Assembly: GCF_003987215.1 (NCBI RefSeq)
Contig: NZ_PIPW01000001.1
Span: 1,206,044-1,270,043, forward strand
DNA length: 64,000 nt
From: Pseudidiomarina halophila
Lineage (GTDB): Bacteria > Pseudomonadota > Gammaproteobacteria > Enterobacterales > Alteromonadaceae
Direction: 5' to 3'
Below, piece by piece: positions 42,208 through 50,135 of this stretch (position 1 is its first letter; the number at the start of each line of letters is the position of its first letter). A program made the translations under genes and the position numbers. The notes below the pieces were generated by a model, which worked only from the letters and a program-made list of their open reading frames with translations, was not told the DNA's origin and made no database searches.

Positions 42208-43457
42208 GTAACTCCGTAGCACAAGAAATTTCAAAACGCGCTGCCATTGCAGCGCGAGCAGTGGCAACACTGAGCGAAGCAGAGAAAAACAAGGTTCTGC
42301 AAACCATGGCAGACACCATTCGCAAACACCAAGATAAAATCCTTGCCGTTAACGAGCAGGATATGCAAGCCGGTCGCGAGAAAAAATTGTCTGACTCTAT
42401 GCTTGATCGTCTGCAGTTAAACCCTGACCGTATCGAGGGCATGGCGACCGCGATCGAAGAAATCATTGCGCTGCAGGATCCAGTTGGCGAGCGCAAACCT
42501 TTCAACACCCGCCCAAATGGCATTGTCGTTGAAAAAATGCGTATCCCTCTTGGCGTTATATGCATGATCTATGAGGCTCGTCCAAATGTAACAGCAGATG
42601 CTGGAGCACTTTGCTTCAAATCTGGCAATGCGGTGATTCTGCGTTGTGGCCGTGAAGCTATCGAGAGTAGTAAAGCTATCGCCGAGGCATTACATGAAGC
42701 ACTGCGTGAATGTGGACTTCCAGAAGATGTGATTACTGTGGTGCCAACCCCGGATCGTGACTTGATGCTGCAACTGCTGCAACAAGACGACTACATTGAT
42801 TTAGTGATTCCACGTGGCGGTGAAGGCTTAATCCACTTTGTCAGTGACAACAGTAAGATTCCAGTCATTCAGCATTATAAAGGTGTGTGCCATCTTTATG
42901 TCGATAAAGATGCTGATCAGGACAAAGCTCTGGCGTTATTGTTAAATGGTAAAACCCAGCGCACGGGCGTGTGTAATGCACTTGAAGGATTGTTGGTGCA
43001 TCAGGCGATAGCCGGAGAATTCTTGCCTAAGGCCGCGCAGGCTCTGCAGGAGAAATCCGTCAAGATTCATAGCGATAAGGCATCTGCCAGCTATTTTTCC
43101 GACGCCGATGTGATTGGCGATGACGAGTTTGGTGAAGAGTACCTGGCGCTTGAGTTAGCTGTCCGGACCGTTGCCGATTACGACGCCGCTATTCAACACA
43201 TTCAAACCTTCGGTAGTGGTCACACGGAAGTCATTGCCACTGAAAATGAAGCAACAGCCCAGCGGTTTATTCGTGAAGTTGATTCGGCGGTTACCATGTG
43301 GAATGCATCCTCGCGCTTCAGCGATGGCGGTCAATTAGGCTTAGGTGCCGAAATTGGTATTTCGACCAGTAAACTGCATGCTTATGGTCCTATGGGACTG
43401 CAGGCGCTGACAACCGAGAAGTTTGTGGTGACAGGAACAGGTCAAATCCGCGACTAG
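42204..43457 (+). CDS. proA: Gamma-glutamyl phosphate reductase
   Basis: A 417-residue NADPH-dependent reductase that turns glutamyl 5-phosphate into the semialdehyde, which cyclises to P5C for ProC. It shows IPLGVICMIYEARPNVTADA, CFKSGNAVILRCGREA, IPRGGEGLIHFVS, and the active-site Cys in GKTQRTGVCNALE. The C-terminal GLGAEIGISTSKLHAYGPMG is conserved. Four bases overlap with proB, indicating coupled translation, and four bases with the convergent waaA-kdkA gene. Confidence 0.97.
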   Translation: MSNSVAQEISKRAAIAARAVATLSEAEKNKVLQTMADTIRKHQDKILAVNEQDMQAGREKKLSDSMLDRLQLNPDRIEGMATAIEEIIALQDPVGERKPFNTRPNGIVVEKMRIPLGVICMIYEARPNVTADAGALCFKSGNAVILRCGREAIESSKAIAEALHEALRECGLPEDVITVVPTPDRDLMLQLLQQDDYIDLVIPRGGEGLIHFVSDNSKIPVIQHYKGVCHLYVDKDADQDKALALLLNGKTQRTGVCNALEGLLVHQAIAGEFLPKAAQALQEKSVKIHSDKASASYFSDADVIGDDEFGEEYLALELAVRTVADYDAAIQHIQTFGSGHTEVIATENEATAQRFIREVDSAVTMWNASSRFSDGGQLGLGAEIGISTSKLHAYGPMGLQALTTEKFVVTGTGQIRD

Positions 43458-45508
43458 GATTTGCCCTGATAACCTTTAGTTAATAGAGGCCAATCGCGTT
43501 CTTTCTGCCAATGGAAGTCGCGCTTGGCCTCTTTAGCTTTCGCAGCCTCTTTATGCAGACTGCGTAACAGCCGCGCCAGATTTGCTTGCTGCCATTCGCC
43601 AGCATCGCGGAAGCCACACTTATCGAAATCAACCAGCCACACCTTGCCAGCGGCGTCGAGCATGATGTTGTGGCAATTCAAATCAGAGTGATAAACCCCG
43701 GCGTCGTGAAACTGGCGGATCACCCCGCCAACCTCACGCCACTGCTGAGCAGTTAACTGACGCTGTCCAAGAAGTTTAAACAAATCTTCCGCTTGCGGAA
43801 TAATCTCGACCAGAATATCCGCCCGGTAGCCCCACACGGGTGCTTTTTCGTAGCGCGCGGCCAGTGGTTTAGGAACCGGTAACTGGCGCTCCCGTAACCG
43901 CATCAATAGCTCAAATTCGGCCATTGCACGGCTATTCGCTATAGCTTCACGGGCAAAACGATCTTTATTGACTTTGCCAACCAGCCCACCACGATAATAG
44001 TGGCGAAGCAACATGCCTTGTTCACCAGCAGCGATAAACCATGCGGTGCTGCGCCCCGTTGCTGAGCCTTTTATTTTGTCCTGTCTGCGCCAGTAGTCAG
44101 CAGTAAAATAATCGTCACTGAAATCATCAAAGTGTTCGCCGTCGTACCAAATTTCCACGTTGCCTTGCGGCTTCAGTGTGGTTACTTTTTTCATACTCGG
44201 TAACTCCGTGGCAGTGCTGCCAGTAACATTGTTACACGTGGGTACCTGATGCATCATATGTTGGTGCAGGTCGCTCAGCATCGCTGCTGTTGCCCCCTGA
44301 TCCTGAGCGAACTCAGATACCGCTGCCCGCTGCATGGTAAAACGCAGATTTGCGTCATTTAACAAGTCGAGCCACTGCAGGGCAAGCTCATCGGCATCTG
44401 CTGCCCAGCGTACGCCACCGACACCGTCTAAGCGTTGATAGATTTCCTGAAAATTAAAAACGTGAGGGCCGGAAACAACCGGGGTATGGGTCGCAATCGG
44501 CTCTAAAGGATTATGCCCGCCGCGCTTAATTAAACTCCCGCCAACAAAAGCGACATCGGCAGCAGCGTACCAAAACACCAGCTCACCCATAGTGTCACCA
44601 AGCCAGACCTGGTTGTTTGCCTCAGGACTCTCGGCTGCGCTGCGCCGTACATATGATAAACCTTTGCCGGCGACTTTTTCAGCCACCGCCGCAAACCTTT
44701 CCGGATGGCGCGGCACCAGGATGAGCAACGCATTAGGGACGTTATCCAGTAATTCGGTGAAAGCTTTTAGCACCAGTTCATCTTCACCCTGATGCGTGCT
44801 TGCGGCCAAAACAATCGGCCGCTGCAGCTGCTGCTTCAGCGCCGTAGCCCGCGCCAGCAAATCGACCGGAACATGGCTATCAAATTTGAGATTCCCGCGT
44901 ACCGCGATGCGATCTGACGCCACACCTAAATGCATAAAGCGTTCAGCACTCGTATGATTCTGTGCAGCAACCCAGGTGAGCTGCTGCCATATCGGCCCTG
45001 TTAACCAGCTATATTTGAGATAAGTTTGCTGAGACTTCTCTGACATGCGTGCATTTAACAGCAGCACAGGAACTTTATGTAACTGTGCTTGTTGCAAAAA
45101 TCCCGGCCACACCTCGGTTTCTAAAACCACTACCACGCGCGGCGCCAACTTATCAAAAAAGCGGCGCATGGCGCCTGGGGTGTCAACCGGCAGATAGAGA
45201 TGATGAACGTGGTCGGCAAACAGCGTTTGCGCTAATTCCGAAGCCGTTGGAGTCATCGACGATAACGTTACTGGTAGTTGTGGATACCGCGCCAAAACCT
45301 GTTCGATGAACTCTCGGGCGGCCACGGTTTCACCAACTGAAACGCAATGAATCAATAGCCCCTGCCTGGCGTTAGCCGGAATCGTCTGCAGAGCTAATCG
45401 CTCCCGCCACCGCAAACGATACGCTGGAGCTTTACGACCGCGCAACCACAGGTAAATAAAAACCAAGGGCAAACAAGCACGGATCAGCAACCGATAAAGC
45501 AAGGTCAT
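43454..45508 (-). CDS. waaA-kdkA: Fused Kdo transferase (WaaA) and Kdo kinase (KdkA)
   Basis: One uninterrupted frame of 684 residues. Residues 1 to about 425 are a complete Kdo transferase (family GT30): membrane anchor LLYRLLIRACLPLVFIYLWL, catalytic Glu E60 in CVSVGE, VVVVLETEVWPGF, GNLKFD, FVGGSLIKRGGHNPLEP. Residues about 439-684 are a complete 3-deoxy-D-manno-octulosonic acid kinase: IKGSATGRSTAWF, LRHYYRGGLVGKVNKDRF, HSDLNCHNIML (catalytic Asp) and WLVDFDKCG (metal Asp), closely like H. influenzae KdkA. In H. influenzae WaaA adds one Kdo and KdkA phosphorylates it. An internal ATG at 44194 (residue 439) has GGAG about 9 bases upstream, so separate KdkA could also be made. Confidence 0.92.
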   Translation of the reverse strand: MTLLYRLLIRACLPLVFIYLWLRGRKAPAYRLRWRERLALQTIPANARQGLLIHCVSVGETVAAREFIEQVLARYPQLPVTLSSMTPTASELAQTLFADHVHHLYLPVDTPGAMRRFFDKLAPRVVVVLETEVWPGFLQQAQLHKVPVLLLNARMSEKSQQTYLKYSWLTGPIWQQLTWVAAQNHTSAERFMHLGVASDRIAVRGNLKFDSHVPVDLLARATALKQQLQRPIVLAASTHQGEDELVLKAFTELLDNVPNALLILVPRHPERFAAVAEKVAGKGLSYVRRSAAESPEANNQVWLGDTMGELVFWYAAADVAFVGGSLIKRGGHNPLEPIATHTPVVSGPHVFNFQEIYQRLDGVGGVRWAADADELALQWLDLLNDANLRFTMQRAAVSEFAQDQGATAAMLSDLHQHMMHQVPTCNNVTGSTATELPSMKKVTTLKPQGNVEIWYDGEHFDDFSDDYFTADYWRRQDKIKGSATGRSTAWFIAAGEQGMLLRHYYRGGLVGKVNKDRFAREAIANSRAMAEFELLMRLRERQLPVPKPLAARYEKAPVWGYRADILVEIIPQAEDLFKLLGQRQLTAQQWREVGGVIRQFHDAGVYHSDLNCHNIMLDAAGKVWLVDFDKCGFRDAGEWQQANLARLLRSLHKEAAKAKEAKRDFHWQKERDWPLLTKGYQGKS

Positions 45509-45513
45509 TACAG

Positions 45514-46254
45514 CTAACGCCAGTACTCTTTAATCCAGGTCGTCGGTAATACTTTGCGGTACCACTTACCGCTGCGTCCGGCGACTGCATCGTCAGGATG
45601 TGGCCGGCCGTGGAAAATAATTACTTTGGCGCCCTCGGGGATCCGTGGCTGTTGAAAAAAGCTCAACGGAAATGGTCGTAGGCAGTGGCGTTTAAAACTA
45701 CGGCACCACTCTGCCGGCCAGTATTTAAGTTTCCCCTGACGATCAACGAACTGCGTAATAAACTCCTGTTCGTTACGAACGTCTTTACGCGAGCCGACGG
45801 GATCATTTTTTAAATGTTCAAGAGCATCAACGTGAGCACCGATATTAAAACGGAATACTGAAGTATTACCCGTTGCATCTGATTTATCCCATTCTTTGAT
45901 GACCAAAAACTCTCCTTCCGGCTCAAAGAATTCATCAAGACTGCCAACAATAACAATATCCAGATCGAGAAACAGCGTTTGGCCTTCCAGGTCATATAAT
46001 GGCTTGGCGAAACAGGTTAACTTGAGCCACCCGTGACCGAAGGTCCAGGGTTTACGTTGATCAAAATCTTCGAATCCCACTTCCGGGATCGGCTTCACTT
46101 CAACTTCCTCACGGATGCCCTCAGCATCGTCAGTTAAACACACAAAACGAAATGGTCGCGATAAATTACGACTTACCATTGAATAGAGCGTATTGACATA
46201 ATCGGAGCCATATTTATTGCCCCACTTGATACAAATAACGTTAACTGGCTGCAT
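45514..46254 (-). CDS. Glycosyltransferase, probably of lipopolysaccharide core
   Basis: About 246 residues with a GT-A-like fold. VNVICIKWGNKYGSDYVNTL starts the nucleotide-binding part, LFLDLDIVIVGSLDEFF carries the DXD metal motif, and VIIFHGRPHPDDA is the C-terminal signature. It resembles GT8-type sugar transferases, but donor and acceptor cannot be assigned. It ends 5 bases before waaA-kdkA on the same strand, so a role in early LPS core assembly is a reasonable inference. I chose ATG 46254, preceded by AGGGA; ATG 46281 and 46362 are in frame. Confidence 0.8.
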   Translation of the reverse strand: MQPVNVICIKWGNKYGSDYVNTLYSMVSRNLSRPFRFVCLTDDAEGIREEVEVKPIPEVGFEDFDQRKPWTFGHGWLKLTCFAKPLYDLEGQTLFLDLDIVIVGSLDEFFEPEGEFLVIKEWDKSDATGNTSVFRFNIGAHVDALEHLKNDPVGSRKDVRNEQEFITQFVDRQGKLKYWPAEWCRSFKRHCLRPFPLSFFQQPRIPEGAKVIIFHGRPHPDDAVAGRSGKWYRKVLPTTWIKEYWR

Positions 46255-46411
46255 TCTAATCCCTGCCTGTAAGACTCGCATACGAATCTGCGCATAATGC
46301 CAAATTCTGTATGCTGTGGCTATGTTTCGCTTTAGAAAACACGATCTTTTCCTAAACTCCATCCGTAACTCGAGACTAAGCTTAGTACAGATTAACTGAC
46401 GTAGGGACTCG

Positions 46412-47998
46412 ATGACTCAGATTCACCCAAAGTGTGTTACGCGACTGGCGGATCTTGCCGACACCAATTACACAGCAGTCGCACTAATTCTTGGGGATCA
46501 GCTTAATGCCCGCCATAGCTGGTTCCGCAAAAAACGCGCTCACACTTTGTACGTGTTGTTTGAGATGCGTCAGGAAACCGACTACTGCCGGCACCATATA
46601 CAGAAAGTTGTCGGTTTCTTCGCTGCTATGCGTAACTTCGCCAACGCTCTGTTACGCGCAGGTCATCACGTTCTTTATCTGACTCTCGACAATCCGGATA
46701 ACCTTCAAGACCTGACAAAAAATCTTGAGGCGGTGTTGTCATCCTGCGGTAGCAATGAATTATGGCTACAACAACCCGACGAATACCGCCTCGATACGCA
46801 ACTTAGTGAATGGCAAGCTACTGCATCGGCTAACCTAATCTGGCAGGACAGTGAGCACTTCCTTACTGAACGTGATGCACTAATACAGTGGTTTGGTGAA
46901 AAAGATAACTACCTGATGGAGCATTTTTATCGGCGGGTGCGTAAACAAACGGGCTACCTCATGAGCGATGGCGAACCTGCAGGAGGTAAATGGAATTTCG
47001 ATAAAGACAACCGCAAGACACCTGAGAAAACGCATTCGTTACCCGAACCATTGTTATTCGCTCATGATGTCAGTGAACTTGTTGATTTACTGGCCAATGA
47101 AGAGGTAGAGACTTTTGGTAATATTGATAGAAAGAAGTTTATCTGGCCACTGACGCGAAACGAAGCAACTCAGGTGCTCGACTATTTTGTCAGTGAACTC
47201 TTGTGTCACTTCGGTGACTATCAGGATGCAATGCTTAGTGAGCACTGGGCTCTTTATCATGCTCGCCTTTCCTTTGCCTTAAATACGAAGATGTTAAGCC
47301 CCAGGACCGTAGTCGAAGCGGCAATAACAGCGTGGCAGAAAAATCCACAGCAGATTTCACTAAATCAGATCGAAGGTTTTGTCCGGCAGATTATCGGTTG
47401 GCGCGAGTTTGTACGAGCAATCTACTGGCGTTTTATGCCTGATTACGGACACAGCAACTTCTTCCAGCATTCACGGCCGCTGCCAGATTTCTACTGGACT
47501 GCTAAGACCGAAATGAATTGTTTGCAGCACAGTATTCAGCAATCCCTTGATTACGCCTATGCTCATCATATTCAACGCTTGATGGTCACGGGTAACTTTG
47601 CGCTGCTCATCGGCGCTGATCCCGATGCGGTCGATGCCTGGTACCTGGGCATCTACATTGATGCAATTGAATGGGTTGAATTACCCAACGCAAGGGCCAT
47701 GAGCCAGTTTGCCGACGGTGGAAAACTCGCGACAAAGCCTTATGTATCCAGTGGCAGTTACATTAATAAAATGTCTGATTACTGCAAATCATGCGCCTAC
47801 AAAGTAACGGAGAAAATCGGTGAAGAAGCCTGTCCGTTTAATTTGTTGTACTGGCATTTTATCGATCGCCATCAAGACAAATTGGCCAACAATCAGCGTA
47901 TGGCGTTGATTTTGAGTCAGTGGCAAAAACGTGATGAAGCGGACAAGAAAAAAATTCGTCAACAGGCAGACGAGTTTTTAAAAAGCCTTAGTAGTTAG
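46412..47998 (+). CDS. Iron-sulfur bacterial cryptochrome/photolyase (FeS-BCP, PhrB-like)
   Basis: A 528-residue flavoprotein of the FeS-BCP class, which in characterised members repairs (6-4) photoproducts with light. The N-terminal Rossmann part starts LILGDQLNARHSWF. Four cysteines, C370, C458, C461 and C474, have the 88-3-13 spacing of the cluster ligands in Agrobacterium PhrB. REFVRAIYWRFMPDYG and MVTGNFALLIGADPDAVDAWYLG line the FAD site. The start has an AGGGA site. UV repair fits a surface-water organism. Whether it repairs DNA or signals cannot be told from sequence. Confidence 0.92.
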   Translation: MTQIHPKCVTRLADLADTNYTAVALILGDQLNARHSWFRKKRAHTLYVLFEMRQETDYCRHHIQKVVGFFAAMRNFANALLRAGHHVLYLTLDNPDNLQDLTKNLEAVLSSCGSNELWLQQPDEYRLDTQLSEWQATASANLIWQDSEHFLTERDALIQWFGEKDNYLMEHFYRRVRKQTGYLMSDGEPAGGKWNFDKDNRKTPEKTHSLPEPLLFAHDVSELVDLLANEEVETFGNIDRKKFIWPLTRNEATQVLDYFVSELLCHFGDYQDAMLSEHWALYHARLSFALNTKMLSPRTVVEAAITAWQKNPQQISLNQIEGFVRQIIGWREFVRAIYWRFMPDYGHSNFFQHSRPLPDFYWTAKTEMNCLQHSIQQSLDYAYAHHIQRLMVTGNFALLIGADPDAVDAWYLGIYIDAIEWVELPNARAMSQFADGGKLATKPYVSSGSYINKMSDYCKSCAYKVTEKIGEEACPFNLLYWHFIDRHQDKLANNQRMALILSQWQKRDEADKKKIRQQADEFLKSLSS

Positions 47999-48011
47999 CA
48001 GCTGCAGAAAC

Positions 48012-48041
48012 TAAAAAGGGAGCTCAAGAGCTCCCCTTTTC
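48012..48041. terminator. Bidirectional terminator between the photolyase gene and deaD
   Basis: GGGAGCTC and GAGCTCCC form an 8-bp stem with a 2-base loop. It is flanked by A-rich sequence on the left and a T-run on the right, so it can end transcripts from both convergent genes. Confidence 0.85.
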
Positions 48042-48056
48042 ATTACTGATTATTAC

Positions 48057-49856
48057 TTATTGAAAGCGACGGGTCCGGCGCTCACCACCTGGCTGACGCT
48101 CTTTACGCGCAAGGCCCTTTGGTGCTGGCCGGTCACCACGAGGCTTGCGCGCGCGTGGTGGAATCGCCTGATCAGCAAGTTCCATGCCCATCTGCTGTTG
48201 ACGTACGCGAGCACGTTGCAGAATGCGTAGGACACCCGTTGGCAAACCTTTTGGCAGCTCAACTAAGCTATGGTTTTCAAATAACTGGATTTGACCAATA
48301 TATTTGCTATCCATCTCTGCTTCGTTCGCAATCGCGCCAACGATATCCTGAGGACGTGCACCGTGGTCGCGGCCAACCTGAATGCGATAGGTATCGAATT
48401 CAACATCAGCGTCACGACGGTCACGTGCACCGGCACGTTTCTCTGGACGCTTGCGGTCGCCACGGTCGTTCCGATCAGCGCGCTCGTTACGTTCAGCAAA
48501 TTTACGCGGTGCCGGGTCTGCAGAAACAATCAACGGACGTTGTAAGTTCTGCTGCGCCAACAAAGCTACAGCGATCTGACTGGCTGATAAGTCAGTCTCT
48601 TTCTGCATTTTTTCAACGATTGCAGTAAGCTCGTCCAAACCACCTTTTTCCAGCTGAGCAACAATTTTCTGCTGCAAAGAGGCCTGACGGTGGGCGCTTA
48701 ACTCTTTCGCATCTGGCACTTCGAAAAATTCAATCGTGCTGCTGGTCAAACGCTCATACTGGCGTAACAAGTGTTTTTCACGCGGGCGATAGAACAAAAT
48801 GGCTTCGCCACTACGCCCTGCACGACCAGTACGGCCGATACGGTGAACATAAGATTCCGTATCACCAGGTAAGTCATAGTTCACTACGTGGGTGATCTCT
48901 GGCACATCAAGACCACGCGCGACCACATCAGTCGCAACAAGGATTTCAATATGGCCACTGCGTAACTGACCAACGGTTTGCTCACGTTGGCTCTGATTCA
49001 GGTCACCACTGAGCGGTGACGCTTTAAAACCTGCAGCTTGCAGCTGTTCAGTTACTTCCATGGTGTCATTACGCGTACGTACGAAAATAAGTACCCGCTG
49101 GTATTCCATGGTTTCTAATAAGCGCGTCAAAGCCATCATCTTAGTGATGCCACGCACCTGCCATGCGCGTTGACGAATGGTCGACTTCGCGGCAGTTTTA
49201 GCTTCGATTTTAATCGTCAGCGGCTGCTCACCTTCGCTGGTTACCAAAAAGGTTTTTGCCAGCTTACGAATTGCATTCGGCATAGTTGCCGAGAACAACG
49301 TGCGTTGTGAGGTGTTTGGTACAGCACTCATAATTGCTTCGATATCGTCGATGAAGCCCATATTGAGCATTTCATCAGCTTCATCCAACACTGCCATACG
49401 CAGTGCGTCGAGCTTCAATACGCCTTTTTTAAGCATATCAAGAAGACGACCCGGAGTACCCACGATAATCTGAGCACCAGTTCGCAATGCTTTAATTTGC
49501 GGACCAAAAGCTGCACCACCGTAGACAGTTGCTACTTCCAGACCACGCATCTGCTTGCCAAATTCAGTAATGGCTTCCGCCACCTGAATCGCCAGCTCGC
49601 GCGTTGGTGCAACAACTAACATTTGGGTTTGACGTACTTTCGGGTCTACCAGAGTTAATCCAGGCAAACCAAAAGCTGCAGTTTTACCGGTACCGGTCTG
49701 CGCTTCACCCAATACATTCTTACCTTCAAGCAAGGCTGGAATGGCTTGGATTTGAATTGGGGTAGGTGTAGTAAAGCCCATGCTTTCAACTTGTTTAAGC
49801 ACAGTACTTGGTAGGCCAAAATCGGCGAACGATTGGCCAGTCATTAAATCAGACAT
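48057..49856 (-). CDS. deaD: DEAD-box ATP-dependent RNA helicase, DeaD/CsdA type
   Basis: A 599-residue helicase for ribosome assembly and mRNA decay, typically needed at low temperature. Helicase motifs are the Q motif (FTTPTPIQIQAIP), GEAQTGTGKTAA, PTRELAIQ, VLDEADEML, FSATMP and HRIGRTGRAGR. A central linker (about 450-490) is rich in Arg, Asp, Glu and Lys. It precedes a DbpA-type RNA-binding domain (RIQVGRDHGARPQDIVGAI) and a basic Pro/Arg tail. The length and domain order fit CsdA (629 in E. coli). A long untranslated leader precedes it (49857-50043). Confidence 0.94.
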   Translation of the reverse strand: MSDLMTGQSFADFGLPSTVLKQVESMGFTTPTPIQIQAIPALLEGKNVLGEAQTGTGKTAAFGLPGLTLVDPKVRQTQMLVVAPTRELAIQVAEAITEFGKQMRGLEVATVYGGAAFGPQIKALRTGAQIIVGTPGRLLDMLKKGVLKLDALRMAVLDEADEMLNMGFIDDIEAIMSAVPNTSQRTLFSATMPNAIRKLAKTFLVTSEGEQPLTIKIEAKTAAKSTIRQRAWQVRGITKMMALTRLLETMEYQRVLIFVRTRNDTMEVTEQLQAAGFKASPLSGDLNQSQREQTVGQLRSGHIEILVATDVVARGLDVPEITHVVNYDLPGDTESYVHRIGRTGRAGRSGEAILFYRPREKHLLRQYERLTSSTIEFFEVPDAKELSAHRQASLQQKIVAQLEKGGLDELTAIVEKMQKETDLSASQIAVALLAQQNLQRPLIVSADPAPRKFAERNERADRNDRGDRKRPEKRAGARDRRDADVEFDTYRIQVGRDHGARPQDIVGAIANEAEMDSKYIGQIQLFENHSLVELPKGLPTGVLRILQRARVRQQQMGMELADQAIPPRARKPRGDRPAPKGLARKERQPGGERRTRRFQ

Positions 49857-50043
49857 TTGTATCTCACATCATTTCTGTAAAGCGTAATTAGGGGGTAATT
49901 CGCCCAGCTACAGAACACGATGAACACTCTGGCAGGATAAATAGGCGCTGAACCCCAGCGTAGTCAGGGGTTGAGCCGCTCCCATCATTAGCGGTAATGA
50001 CCCTGAGGCCGCGAACTATACGCGAATCCGCGCAAAATAACAA
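49857..50043 (-). promoter_or_regulatory. deaD promoter and long 5' leader
   Basis: On the minus strand TTGTTA (50043-50038) and TATAGT (50020-50015) are 17 bases apart, a good sigma-70 pair. Transcription would start near 50008, leaving about 150 bases untranslated. The leader contains a hairpin AACCCC-N10-GGGGTT. Long structured leaders are known for cold-shock helicase mRNAs; that role here is inference. No protein-coding frame is convincing. Confidence 0.5.
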
Positions 50044-50135
50044 GCTAAACTGACGTTGCATGTGAACCGGAGAAGCAACATACTCATAAGATACATAAAG
50101 GTTTTTAAAACTTGCCAACAAACAAGGGGACACTT

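Noticed and set aside
43454..45508. waaA-kdkA fusion caused by a sequencing or assembly error
   Set aside because: The frame is open throughout, and the linker of about 13 residues has no sign of a base-run slip; kept as a finding, with resequencing as the check.
49888..50133. 81-residue minus-strand frame upstream of deaD
   Set aside because: No recognisable motif; it covers the predicted promoter and hairpin of the leader, which explain the sequence better.
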